Assembly: GCA_009801085.1 (NCBI GenBank)
Contig: VNWV01000039.1
Span: 1-64,000 of the forward strand
Direction: 5' to 3'
Length of the DNA: 64,000 bases
Source of the DNA: Lasiodiplodia sp. COLG20
Taxonomy: Eukaryota; Ascomycota; Dothideomycetes; Botryosphaeriales; Botryosphaeriaceae
Shown here: piece by piece, positions 32,968-44,489 of the stretch
Position numbering within the stretch: position 1 is the stretch's first letter
Layout: each line of letters opens with the position of its first letter
Position numbers and translations under genes: made by a program
The notes under the pieces: generated by a model
Database searches by the model: none
Seen by the model: only the letters and a program-made list of their open reading frames with translations
What the model was told of the DNA's origin: nothing

Positions 32968-34827
32968 ATGGACGTAGGTCACTCGGAGCCAGGCGCTCAT
33001 TGATTCGATAGTCGCTAACGGTCCACCCAGGAACCACCCATACCGGATCGTCGCACGAGAGCCCGACCTGCCACTACATCAATACCATCCGTACCGACCA
33101 TGATACCCTGCAGCCCAAGGCTTGAAGCTCTTCCACCAGAGTTGTTGATGATGATCGCCGCCCACATCTCACCAACGGATGTGCTTAGTCTCCGTGCAAC
33201 CTGTAATTCAGCTTCTTTCTCTCTACACAATGCTTTTGTCGATTTGCTACTCGAAAATCACATCGGAAGGCTCCAAGAGGGTACAGTTGTTTACACCTTA
33301 CCGGATAGCATGCGGACTGTTCTTGGTGTCACCAAAGATGATCGAGTGGCCCGCGAACTCCATAATCTGGTCATCGGCACCGACAACCCAACCCGCCGTG
33401 ACATTCGTTTGTACGCAGAGAAGATCCATCGGCTACTCGTGCAAGCCGGAAACCCTCCCCCAGAGAAAGTTTCGCCGGAAGTCGCGTCTTGGGCAGACAT
33501 GTATTTCAGCGAGAAGCCTATGGTTGAAGACTACGAACATCAGGTTACAAACAACCACGACACGACCAACTTGATTATGCTTTTTAGACGGTTGAAGCAA
33601 CTTCAAGGAGTCATGATAGGCAGATTTCCTCTAAAAGTTGGTTTCCAGAGGCCTAATCTTTTCGACTTCAGAGACCATAATCTGACGAATTGCGACAACA
33701 CTTCAATTCTAGAGGAGTCCCAAGGCTTCTACAGGCCTGATTCTTTGGGAACTGGATGCGAGGAGAAATCCAATGCCGACCGTATGGTGCTGGTCACTCT
33801 TGTTGCTTTAGCTTCCTGTCAAACCACCCTGGACAAGTTCTGCATCCACCGCGACAGACTTACCGACATGGTCAGTATTAAGACCTTTGAGGAGCTTCCC
33901 GAGGATTTGTGGGAGAAGTTGCCAGTGTGCTTCACCCGGCTCAAAACACTCAGCCTGGTCATCTGCAATGCGAAGAGCTATGATGCCGTTCACTGCTTGG
34001 AGGACTCTTTGCCCGAGGACTGGATGGACGATAGGCCGTCGCAGGCATTACAACGACTACTCTCTATGACACCAAGCCTTGAATCATTTGAGCTGGCCGC
34101 TAGTTCTAAGACCTCCTTTGGACCCGAGTTTACCCAGAGCATTTTGCATGCGCTCCCCGACGGGTTGAAAGATATACATCTTCACAACTTCGTTATTTAC
34201 CGCAGCGCCCTGCTTCACTTTCTGCAACAGCGCCAATCTACTTTGTCTGGAGTTGGACTTACAGATGCGCACATTATGGGTGGGAGCTGGGAAATGGTCT
34301 TCCAGCAGATGCTCAATTGCCATCTGAACACCTGCAAGCTCGGGCCGCTGTATACCCTGTGTAAGGACTTATATTGCCTTGTAACCTTTTCAGAGCACCA
34401 TCCAGCATTTCCGGTTTCCAGAGTTGACCCAACATCCTTCAACATCCAAGTTTCCGATGAGATGTGCCTCAACGGCTACAACGAGTTAAGTAGCTCATTA
34501 AACAGGTTCTGCGTGCAATCGGAGCCGGTAAGCAACATTCTAGCATTCGGGAGCGTTTATGACAACTGGAGCACGAATGAACTGTTGAAATATGCAGCCA
34601 TGTGCCTCGAAGCGCCGGCTTGGAAACACTACGATACGGCTTTGCTTAGATGTATTACAAGGTGGCGAGCAGGTGGATACCAAGGCTACGTACGTGTCGA
34701 GATATCCGGAAAATGACTTGAATGCTAACGGGGCTTGCAGTATGGCATATCCAAACAGATGGCCATCTTCGCCAAGAAACATTGCACTGAGCAGTGTCCT
34801 GATAACAACAAGAGCGCAGGAGCCTAA
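32968..34827 (+). CDS. F-box protein (fungal, leucine-rich C-terminal part)
   Basis: Three exons: 32968-32973 (only ATG GAC), 33031-34689 and 34741-34827. Introns are 57 and 51 nt, both with GCTAAC branch sites. The product is 583 residues. If the first junction is not used, translation could instead begin at the ATG at 33100. The F-box is at about residues 30-75 (LEALPPELLMMIAAHISPTDVLSLRATCN), with the expected LPPEL..I..H+....L..LR..C pattern. The remaining 500 residues show an irregular leucine-rich pattern (LKTLSLVICNAKSY, LESFELAASS, LKDIHLHNFVIYRS) that fits substrate-binding repeats. Presumed Skp1-binding adaptor of an SCF ubiquitin ligase; substrate unknown. The last exon restores 28 residues that a single-exon reading would lose. 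A similar gene lies at 55321-57069. Confidence 0.85.
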
Positions 34828-35655
34828 GAAATGACGACAGTAAGCTTGGGGAATAGCAGAGTTGTTGCTCAAGGACGATCTGGGGAGAGGCATGGAGATA
34901 CATGCTGAAAGGTATTGAGTAGCTTTAGTTATGTCACGAAAAATCAATAGAGGATGGATACGAGACTCTTGTCTTTTCCCAATCACTGCTGCCATGAAGA
35001 CGACTCTCTCTGATCAGGACACCCGAATGGAGCCTCGCTCTTCCATGTTCTGCAAGGATTTGACCATCCCCAATCCTGTCAGCCTTCTACATCACATCAT
35101 TCCATATTTGCTGGCCCGGGCGTCATCATGACTCGTACATGGAGAAACCATCTGCCTAAAAGCGGCAACCAGGGCAGCTACAATGACTCGTTTCTGTGGG
35201 TCGTCGAACGCCCTTCATCTGTAGCAATGCTCGAGAGACCAAAGCGCCCGCGCTGTACCGGCGGAAAAATGGTGTGCCGGTCTCAAAAGTTGGCGGCTCC
35301 TGCAATTCCTTATACACATTGACCCCACGATCTTCGCGCCTCGAAGCCGTGTAAAACACGGTCCAAAGCCAAGCCCCTGCTGGGTGCAAAATGAGCCCAA
35401 AGCTGGATTCCGGTCGGACCGCGAGAGATCGACGCTGTCTCCCAATCTCCCTGCGCGTGGCGCATCCATTCTTTCTCCGCACGCTTTCTTCTTCCGCAAT
35501 CGACACTCTCTCCGGCACTTCGAGCAAAAAGGCATTGACCCGAACTCTGATCCGCCCGTTCCAATTTGCGCCCTGCCATGCGAGCCTAAAGCAACGAACT
35601 AGATCGCCGCCCCACGACACTTCTCGGCGCAGATCGCAGCGCTGGGTAGAGAAAC
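34828..35655. other. spacer between F-box and membrane-protein genes
   Basis: No supported gene. A minus-strand open frame of 171 codons (35156-35671) overlaps two other frames, has no domain and runs into the next gene; taken as chance. Confidence 0.55.
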
Positions 35656-36747
35656 ATGGCCGTATCAACAATAAAACCAGGCGGTGCCGGTCCGCTCACG
35701 ACCGTCTTTACTACGCCAGACTTCTGCGCCGCGAACGCCTGGACTGATGTCGGAACGCCGGCGCTGTCGAGCTCGATATGCATGCCAAACGGGTTTACCG
35801 AGTACTGGAACTACAGGGCGGGCTTCTTCTCCCCGGGAATATGCCCCTTGGGATTCACGCGCGGTTGCTCAATTCCTGCGGATTTGGCGACGGGCATTTC
35901 TCTCGGCGGCCCGTTGTCCAGTGGCGAGACGGGGCAAATATGCTGTCCAACGTAGGTGGCGAACAACTCCAACAGACAAAGCTGACTTTTTAGGGGATAT
36001 ACGTGCTTCCCCGGCGATCCATGGACGGAGCCTTGGCCGTACAGCAAATGTAGGTCGACCGCGCTGACCACATACACAACATCCAACGAGATCACGCCGG
36101 CATTTCTGACGACCACGCTGGAGCTGGTCTACGCCATCCAAGTGCGCTGGCGAGAGTCGGACCTGACTAACCTGGAGACGAATCCCACCGTATACGGCCA
36201 GACCATGACCGCCTCCGCAACAGCTTCCGCAGCCGCCCGCACCACTGCCACGGCGACCAGCACCAGTGCCGCCGACGAAAACGGCAATGATAGCGACGAC
36301 AAGGGCCTCTCCACCGGCGCCCAGATTGGCATCATTGTCGGCGCTGTGGCCGCAGTCATCGGTCTGGCAATTGGGGCCTACCTACTTTGGCGGCGGCGGT
36401 CCGACAAGAAGCGGCAACCCCTCGGCCAGGATGATATGAAGCTAGGCGACCACTACCAGCACCTGTCGGAGGAGAGCTTGACGGCGGCGAACAACAATGG
36501 GCTGCGGGGCGGGATAGCACTGGCAAACAGCCCGGTGTCGCCTCTTTCTCCAGCGAACATGGCCGGCGCGTCTTCCACGGCCGTGACTCCGGCGTCGGAA
36601 ATGCCGGCGAGTACGGCCTTCGCGTCAGAGATGCCGGGTAGCCACATGCACCCGGTCGAGGCGCCGGCGTCGAATGCTGTGATTGCCGAGTTGCCAGGCG
36701 ATCACACGTACTTTGAGAAGGACACGGAGCCAGATGGTAAACGGTGA
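35656..36747 (+). CDS. single-pass membrane protein with Cys-containing ectodomain
   Basis: Two exons: 35656-35951 and 35994-36747, with a 42-nt intron (GTAGGT, GCTGACTTTTTAG), the shortest in the window. The product is 349 residues. The N-terminal 150 residues contain spaced cysteines (TPDFCAANAW, SICMPNGF, GICPLGFTRGCS, QICCPTGYTCFPG, YSKCRST). A Thr/Ser/Ala-rich stalk follows (TASATASAAARTTATATSTS), then one membrane segment (about residues 211-230, IGIIVGAVAAVIGLAIGAYL), then a basic stop-transfer RRRSDKKR and a disordered Ser/Ala/Pro cytoplasmic tail. There is no cleavable signal peptide at the start, a recurrent feature of this widespread fungal family with a GPLTTVFTTP-like N-terminus. 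The layout resembles a wall-stress sensor, but no function is proven. Confidence 0.85.
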
Positions 36748-37598
36748 AAGTCTTCTGGAGGGAGCGACATCCGTTCAAAAAGCAGGCAAGGATTATCGGT
36801 AATACCTCGATGGAGAGATTTCGAATCAACGCGGACGCGGTTGTTGGATGCCGCTATATCCAGGTTCGGCCTTCGATGTGTCTGGCCTTGAGGTGCGCTC
36901 ACTGGCCCGATTGACCTACGCCCACAGACTTGGCTACGTCGAGCAGCTCAAATGCCCACTGGCCACGCTGGGTCCACGCGGTGCCACGCCTCGGCAAGGG
37001 GTAAAAGGGCGGCAGAAGTCAGGAGACAGGTGATGGCGAGTAGGTACGCATGTGGTGCGCCCTGCGAAACCCATGCCCAAAAAACCACGCCTGCTCGCCT
37101 TAGCGGTGATGACCATGGGGATGAAAAGAATGGTAATCAGAGAGGGGGCGTGTGGAAAGTGGTGGGATTTTCTCTCCTTGCTTTGAGCTTGAGATGAACG
37201 GAATGAGTCTCCGTACTCCTTTCATTGACTGGTTCCGAGACCTGTTCGAGAGAGGTTCCGTGGAAGTCGGATGAGAGCGGATGAAGACGGTTAACGACCA
37301 AAGGATTATAGAAGATGATGGCGACGATTGAATGAGGCGAGTTACGGCAAGAACAGTGCACGCATGGGGAGGCAATGTTATGAGTAAGCTGGCAATGGAT
37401 TCTGGGCCTCCAAGCTACTATGCCGCTTTCTATCTTGGACTTATCATTATTCGTCGACCAGACATAGATGGCTGGCGCATTCTACCATATCAATGCTGGA
37501 TGCCGCGCAGTTAGGCACGGCGCCTGCAGTAGTGCAGTGTGAGCAAACAGGTTGACGGCCTGCAAGTGATTTCTAAGAAGATGCGAGCTCAGAAGCTC
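36748..37598. other. convergent 3' region
   Basis: Between the 3' ends of the membrane-protein gene and RPP1. No supported gene; only short overlapping frames. Confidence 0.6.
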
Positions 37599-38640
37599 TC
37601 AGGACGTATCCATCGGCTCTGCTGCTGTGGTTTTCTTTTCGCTGTCAGCCTGGGCGGGCTTGGTGCCTTCGAGACGTGCTCTCTTAGCCTGCTTCTTGAG
37701 TTGGCTCTTTGATGGAGGCTTGCCCTGATCGGCGGCGGTTTCAGAGCTCTTCGCCATGCCCTCAGCTTTACGTTTCTGACTTTCCTGCTTGTTCTTGGGC
37801 TGCATCTCTTTCTTCTCCAACTTCTCGCCTCCATACACAACGTCAATGACGCCTCTGAAGCTAGTCCGCTTCATCTGAGCGCTGACGACGACAGCGCGCG
37901 CCTCTTTCGATACAGCCTCGTGGCCGCGCTCCTGGCCTAGGCCCCAGACTGCAGCAAGGTTGACCACGTCCCAAGGCGCTCGGCAGCCAACAGCAGACTT
38001 AGCCTCGCTGCTTATTATCAAACCCCTACCTCTTGAGGCGCGAATCAGCTGTGTCGTGTTCATGATAAGGTTCCTCCGCGCAGAGCTGTCCTTCGCCATT
38101 ATGCCTGGGGCGTAGCAGATCTCGAATTTCACGCCGCGCTCGATGGCCTGCGACAGCATCTTAAATTTGAAGAAGAAGCCAAGGCGCTGGGTCATGTCGA
38201 TGGAGATGATGTCGCAGTCCAACGACTGGCATGCTTGCTGCAGCGTCTTCTCGTCGACGGGTCTCACGGCGAGCACGTCGTAGGCTTGAGCGAGCGTGTT
38301 GACGCGGTGGTTCTGCGCAGAGTCGGCCAGGACGAGGTTGCACCGGCGCAGGATCCGGACGTCATTGGGAACAGCGAAAGGCAGCGGATCGGGGATTGGG
38401 CATGTCTGCTCTGGTCAGTGCTTGGCGCCAGGTTTCAGGGCGATGCCAGCGGTACCAAGTCGGCGGGGAGCTTGCCCGACAGCGCATGGGAGAGGGCGAC
38501 GACGTTGTAGCCCACTGCGAGACGTTAGACGCCTCATCTGCACCGGTCGGGGGGTGGGGCTCACGATCGGCGAGGAAGGAGACGGTGCGCGGCAACTCGG
38601 GGTCCTTAGCGGACCAAGGGATGTTCAGGTCGTAGAACAT
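37599..38640 (-). CDS. RPP1: RNase P/MRP protein subunit Rpp1 (human RPP30 homologue)
   Basis: Three exons on the minus strand: 38565-38640, 38456-38514 and 37599-38405. Both introns are 50 nt. The product is 313 residues. It begins MFYDLNIPWSAKDPEL, the family N-terminus of the TIM-barrel-like RPP30 fold. Further hallmarks are GYNVVALSHALSGKLPADL, ILRRCNLVLADSAQNHRVN, YDVLAVRPVDEKTLQQAC, DIISIDMTQRLGFFFKFKML and ERGVKFEICYAPGI. The last 90 residues are lysine-rich and disordered (KLEKKEMQPKNKQESQKRK, SKSQLKKQAKRARLEG), which suits an RNA-binding nucleolar protein. It works in 5' maturation of pre-tRNA and in rRNA processing. It is divergent from the CK2 gene, sharing a 518-bp promoter. Confidence 0.95.
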
Positions 38641-39158
38641 TGCGAGTGAGGCAGCTGGCGATCGTGGGCAGAGCTGTCGCAAAAATTGTCGAGCGTTTAT
38701 GCGGTCCGTTGAGACCCTAATTGCGCCTCAGCGGAAGAATGCGGTCCGCCGCACGCGTGGAATCCCCCCTATTTGCTGCCTATAAGGCGCGCCCGGGCTC
38801 ACTTGGGACACTAGAGCTTTGCTTGGAGTAATAACGGCAGAGTCACAGAGCGATGCCTCGACTACTCAGGTGGGCACGCCAGTTGTGGCCTGAGGCCCCA
38901 AGCTACAGGGATGCCGGCGATCGCGGACCCGGCCCCGCGATTGTCAAAACCGCCGCAACCACCACTTCCAACCACAGCCCGCCTGCAGTAGCCCAACCAC
39001 CACGAGCCCGCGTCTCCAGCACCACCGCCGCTTTTGCTTTCGCCGTCGCTATTGCCGTTTTCGCCGCGTCCGTCTCCCTCACTCTCTCCCCCAAGAGCCC
39101 CCAAAATACCGCCAGGGTGTCGGAGCTACGAGTGGAAAACATAGACCCTGCGCCCAGC
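38641..39158. other. divergent promoter of RPP1 and CK2 alpha
   Basis: 518 bp between two oppositely directed starts. A stop-free run of 102 codons with its own ATG (38853) is in frame with the CK2 start at 39159. It encodes a Ser/Thr/Pro-rich stretch with a hydrophobic run (AAFAFAVAIAVFAASVSL). I treat it as leader, not as part of the kinase. Confidence 0.6.
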
Positions 39159-40475
39159 ATGGCGCGTGTTTACGCAGGTCGGTATCTGCCCACGCCGTCT
39201 CGACTCCGTTCTGACTCTGAGCAGATGTGAACGCGAACATGCCGCGGTCCTACTGGGACTATGACTCGGTCAACATCTCGTGGGGCGTCCTCGAGAACTA
39301 CGAGGTCGTCCGCAAGATCGGTGCGCTTCCCCGCTCACTCCCGCGCACTCAATAATGCCTGCTGACGCTTGCCTGCCAGGCCGAGGCAAATACTCCGAGG
39401 TCTTTGAGGGTATCAACATCGTCAACTACCAGAAATGTGTCATCAAGGTCCTCAAGCCCGTCAAGAAGAAGAAGATAAAGCGCGAGATCAAGATCCTGCA
39501 GAACCTCAGTGGTGGACCCAACATCGTCGCTCTGCTGGATGTCGTTCGCGACAACCAGGTTCGTGTCTCTCACCTCGCTGCACCGCCTGTTCTGCGAAGT
39601 AACGGTGGCTAACCGCACGCTTAGAGCAAGACTCCCTCGCTGATCTTCGAATACGTCAATAATACCGACTTCAGAAGCCTATACCCCAAGTTTCAGGATT
39701 ACGATGTGCGCTTCTATATTTTCGAGCTGCTGAAGGTGGGTGCTCCAACTCCGCGTCCCGGTGCAAGGCTGACTCGTACAGGCCCTGGACTTCTGCCACA
39801 GCAAGGGTATTATGCACCGAGACGTCAAACCTCACAACGTCATGATCGACCATGAAAAGCGCAAGGTCAGCACCGCCGCACCCCACGTGCTTGACATTTA
39901 TGCTGACTCGCACTAGCTGAGACTCATCGACTGGGGTCTTGCTGAGTTCTACCACGCCGGCACTGAATACAACGTCCGTGTCGCGTCCCGCTACTTCAAG
40001 GGCCCTGAGCTCCTTGTCGACTTCCAGGAGTACGACTACTCGCTTGACATGTGGTCGCTGGGCGCCATGTTTGCATCCATGATCTTCCGCAAGGAGCCCT
40101 TCTTCCATGGAAACAGCAACTCGGACCAGCTGGTCAAGATTGCCAAGGTCTTGGGTACTGAAGACCTCTTCGACTACCTTGACAAATATGACATTGAGCT
40201 CGACGCTCAGTATGACGATATTCTTGGCCGCTTCCCCAAGAAGAGCTGGCACAGCTTCATCAACGCTGAGAATCAGCGGTTCGTCAGCAATGACGCCATT
40301 GACTTCCTCGATAAGCTCCTCCGCTACGACCATCAGGTAAGACTCAGCGAGCTTATTTTCCAACGCGAAGACTAATATCATGTAGGAGCGTCTTACTGCC
40401 AAGGAGGCCATGGCCCACCCCTACTTCAACCCGGTCCGTCAGGCGTGCATGCAGAACAACACGAGCTCTTCATGA
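39159..40475 (+). CDS. CKA1: casein kinase 2 catalytic subunit alpha
   Basis: Seven exons: 39159-39177, 39225-39320, 39380-39558, 39625-39735, 39782-39865, 39917-40336 and 40386-40475. Introns are 46-66 nt. The product is 332 residues, the usual size. The start MARVYADVN is the family consensus, and only the splice at 39177 (donor GTCGGT) restores it. Visible elements: glycine loop [12 protein letters not shown] (residues 38-49), VIK lysine at 61, basic substrate-recognition cluster [11 protein letters not shown] (64-74), [10 protein letters not shown] catalytic loop, DWG instead of DFG ([11 protein letters not shown], a CK2 hallmark), and the [12 protein letters not shown] activation segment. 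Constitutive Ser/Thr kinase of acidic sites, nuclear and cytoplasmic. The kinase is complete. Confidence 0.97.
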
Positions 40476-41119
40476 TCGACAGAATATGGCCTTTTTTCTT
40501 CTCACTAAATTCTACGTCTTCGGGTGCTCGGAGTTCCCGGAGATGCGGCACCTCGGTATCGCTCAATAGCTGCGTGATCTAAGGACAGAAGACCCACAGC
40601 CAGAGCATTCCGCCTCCTTCTGGTCCTCACAACATCAGTTCGGTATTTCTCGAGGCAGACGAAGACACATTGGCAGGAGCAATGGGGGAGGGACGAAGCG
40701 CGGAGACTCAAGCGACGGTGGGAGCATTGCGATGGAGGAAATTTTTTTTGGGGCTCCAGTTGTAGATACCAATAATCCGACGATAAAGTTATGACACGTT
40801 GGATAAGACTCAAACTGTGGTGACCACGTGATGGTGAAAAAGAGCAGCAATTTTGCCCATTAGTGTCAGACGTGGATGACACAAAAGCCGCCGATGACTA
40901 AGGTTGCAAACGAAGCAAAGTCGGCGCCAAGATGGAGATTGTCCCGCGGCGCCGCCCGCAGAAAGTTGGAGTCACTACCCAGTCATTGCTCGCCCTTTGC
41001 CCCTCCCCCACTTGCAGCCCGCGGGCAAAATATTCAAAACGCTGTCGCGCGCGCTCCTCGGGCGCCCTCTCCTCCGCATTTCGCGTCCTCTGCGTCCCAC
41101 ACGCACATTTGCCTACAGA
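40476..41119. other. spacer and leader of valyl-tRNA synthetase
   Basis: Holds the 3' end of CK2 and the leader of the synthetase gene. The final 81 bases are an in-frame upstream extension described separately. No ATG occurs in the synthetase frame here. Confidence 0.7.
41039..41119 (+). other. candidate non-AUG-initiated mitochondrial presequence of valyl-tRNA synthetase
   Basis: Directly upstream of the ATG at 41120 and in the same frame, 27 codons starting with ACG (41039) then CTG (41042) encode a stretch with seven arginines and no Asp or Glu (contains SRALLGRPLLRISRPLRP, then TRTFAYR). This is the composition of a mitochondrial targeting signal. No ATG precedes it in frame; the frame is open back to at least 40904. 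The base at -3 of the ACG is A. Yeast uses ACG and TTG to start mitochondrial forms of other synthetases, so this start is plausible but unproven. Confidence 0.55.
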
Positions 41120-44100
41120 ATGGCTCTCAACCACGCCTCTCACAACCCGAGTACGTCCTCTGCCTCCGATTTCTCCCTGCGCAACATTGACTGACGATGA
41201 CACCACCATATAGCGGGTGAGAAGACTGGCCCCGCTACCGGTCCTCCTCCTCCCGTCTCGAGCGAAACTGCCGCTGCCGTCGCCGAATCGGCAAAGCAGG
41301 ACCCTGTGGGACAGCAAGCGCCGGGCAAGGATGGCGAGGTGAAGGAGGGCGAGAAGCCCAAGACCGCAAAGCAACGTATGGACCTTCAATCTTCTTCAAG
41401 CGCCTGTTGGATTTGCAGGGTGCTTGGTTCATGGATCGAGGGCTGATTTGCGGATATAGTCGAGAAGGAACGCCAGAAGGCCGAGAAGGCGAAGAAGTTC
41501 GCTGAGAAGGAAGCTAAGAAGCAGGCACTGGCTGCCGCCACTACGAAGAACGCCACTAAGAAGAAGACCGCTGCCAAGGAGGAGATCAAGCCCTACGTTG
41601 AGGAAACCCCCAAGGGCGAGAAGAAGAGTATGTTGAGGCCCATTTAGCAGGACAGCGAGTTTGGTATAGCTGACGCTACGTAGTCCTCAAGTCCCTCGAC
41701 GATGAGTACCACAAGGCCTACATCCCGTCCGTCGTCGAGTCCGCATGGTACGACTGGTGGGAGAAGCAGGGCTACTTCGAGCCCGAGTTTGGACCCGATG
41801 GCAACGTGAAGTCCGCCGGTTACTTCGTCATCTCTGAGCCTCCGCCCAACGTCACCGGTGCCCTCCACTGTGGTCACGCCCTGGCCAACGCTCTCCAAGA
41901 TACCATGATCAGATGGAACCGTATGAAGGGTCTGACCACTCTCTACCTGCCTGGCTGCGATCACGCCGGTATTTCCACCCAGAGTGTTGTCGAGAAGATG
42001 CTGTGGAGGAGAGAAAAGAAGACCAGGCACGACCTCGGCCGCCAGGCAATGGTCCAGAGAATTTGGGAATGGAAGGGCGAGTACCACCAGCGCATCAACA
42101 ATGTTCTGAGGAGAATGGGAGGTTCTTTCGACTGGTCGAGGGAGGCTTTCACTATGGACGAGAACCTGTCCAAGGCCGTTACCGAGACCTTTGTCAGGCT
42201 TCACGAGGAGGGCCTCATCTACAGATCCGACCGCCTCGTCAACTGGTGCACTACCCTCAGGACTGCGCTGTCGAACTTGGAGGTGGACAACAAGGATATC
42301 GAGGGCCGTACCCTCCTCGATGTTCCCGGTTACGACCGCAAGGTCGAGTTTGGTGTGATCACTCACTTCAAGTACCCTATTGAGGGCTCTGAGGAGACTA
42401 TCGAGGTCGCTACCACTCGTCCGGAGACCATGCTTGGTGATAGCGGTATCGCCGTCCATCCCGATGACAAGCGCTACAAGCACCTTGTTGGCAGGAAGGC
42501 CAAGCACCCCTTCGTTGACCGCCTCATGCCTATCGTTGCTGATACCTACGTCGACCCCGAGTTCGGTACGGGTGCCGTCAAGATCACCCCGGCCCACGAC
42601 CCCAACGATTTTGCCCTTGGCCAGCGTCACAAGCTTGAGTTCATCAACATCCTTACCGATGACGGACTACTGAACCAGAACGGTGGCCAATTCGCTGGTC
42701 AGAAGCGTTTTGATGTCCGCTACAGTGTTGTTGATGAGCTGACCAAGCTCGGCCTCTTCGTCAAGAAGGAGAACAACCCCATGAGGATTCCCCTTTGCCA
42801 GAGGACCAAGGACGTCATTGAGCCGATCGTTAAGCCCCAGTGGTGGATGCGCATGAAGGGCCTTGCTGAGCCGGCCATCGAGGCCGTCCGCAACGGCGAT
42901 ATCAAGATCAGGCCTGCTACTGCTGAGGCTGACTACTTCAGGTGGCTCGAGAACATCCAGGATTGGTGCTTGTCGAGGCAGCTGTGGTGGGGTCACCAAG
43001 CCCCCGCCTACTTCGTTGAGATTGAGGGCGAGAGCAACAGCGATTCCGATGACCAGTACTGGATCGTCGGTCGCACCGATGAGGAGGCTCAGGAGAAGGC
43101 GGCGAAGAAATTCCCCGGCAAGAAGTTCACCTTGAGGCGTGATGAGGATGTCCTGGACACCTGGTTTTCGTCTGGTCTCTGGCCTTTCTCCACCCTTGGC
43201 TGGCCCAACGAGACTCCCGACATGGCCAAGCTGTACCCGACCAGCGTCCTCGAGACTGGCTGGGATATCCTGTTCTTCTGGGTTGCCCGTATGATCATGT
43301 TCGGTCTCAAGCTCACTGGCAACGTGCCGTTCAGGGAAGTTTACTGCCACTCTCTCATTCGTGACTCAGAAGGCCGCAAGATGTCCAAGTCTCTTGGTAA
43401 CGTCATCGACCCTGTGGACATCATGGAGGGCATCCAACTCAACCAGCTTCATGAGAAGCTGCTGGAGGGTAACCTCGACCCCAAGGAGCTCAAGACTGCT
43501 ACCAAGTACCAGCAGACCGCTTTCCCTCAGGGTATTCCCGAGTGCGGTGCCGACGCGCTGCGCTTCTCCCTCGTCTCGTACACCACTGGTGGCGGTGACA
43601 TCAACTTCGACGTCAAGGTCATGCATGCCTTCAGACGTTTCTGCAACAAGGTCTACCAGGCCACAAAGTATGTCCTTGGCAAGATCGATGCCGACTACGT
43701 GCCTCCGGCTACGGCCGACAAGACTGGCAAGGAGACGCTTGCGGAGCGTTGGATCCTTCACAAGCTCAGCATTGCCTCCAGGGACGTCAACAAAGCTTTG
43801 GAGGACCGTGAGTTTGCCAAGTCGACTCAGATCGCTTACCACTACTTCCACGACGACCTTTGTGACGTCTTCATTGTAAGTGCCGCTCCGATCTGCCATC
43901 ACGACGACTAGTTCTAACTGTCACACAGGAATACACCAAGCCCATCATCCAGGACGGAACCCCCGAGGCCCGCCGCTCCGCCATCGACACCCTGTACACG
44001 GCTCTCGAGGGCGGTCTGACGATGCTTCACCCCTACATGCCTTTCTTGACCGAGGAGCTTTGGCAGCGTCTGGCGCGCCGGCCCGGTGACAAGACCGAGA

Positions 44101-44489
44101 CCATCATGCGTGCGGCTTACCCGCAGTACCGTCCGGACTGGGACGATGTGGCATCGGAGGCCAGCTACGAGATGATCCTTGACGCAGCGGCGGCGGCGCG
44201 CAGTCTTGCCGCCCAGCACGGCGTCAAGAACGCCAAGGCGGCGGTCAAGCTCCACAAGGGAGACGACAAGGAGGCTGCTGAGAGCATCATCAGCGTGCAG
44301 TGGCTGTCCGGCAAGGCTATCAGCGAGGTCAAGCTGCTCGCCGAGGGCGACGCGGAGCCCGCTGAGGGATGGGCGAGCAACACCAGCGAGAAGGGCAGCA
44401 AGGTGTTCGTTGAGGTGCCCGCCAGGCCGCTGAGCGAGGAGAAGAAGGTGCAGGAGCTGGAGAAGAAGATGGAACAGACTAAGGTGTAG
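41120..44489 (+). CDS. VAS1: valyl-tRNA synthetase
   Basis: Five exons: 41120-41150, 41214-41375, 41460-41627, 41684-43875 and 43929-44489. The product is 1037 residues from the first ATG, in the normal range for fungal ValRS. It charges tRNA-Val with valine using ATP. A Lys/Ala/Glu-rich N-terminal extension (to about residue 115, [20 protein letters not shown]) probably binds tRNA. The class I signature is [15 protein letters not shown], with the HIGH box as HCGH at about 182-185. The editing domain follows ([33 protein letters not shown]). The KMSKS box is intact at about 686-690 ([14 protein letters not shown]). The anticodon-binding part ([15 protein letters not shown]) and a C-terminal coiled coil close the protein. 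One gene usually supplies both cytosol and mitochondria in fungi. Confidence 0.96.

Noticed and set aside
41644..42630. 328-codon minus-strand open frame
   Set aside because: Antisense to the conserved valyl-tRNA synthetase exon; no recognisable domain.
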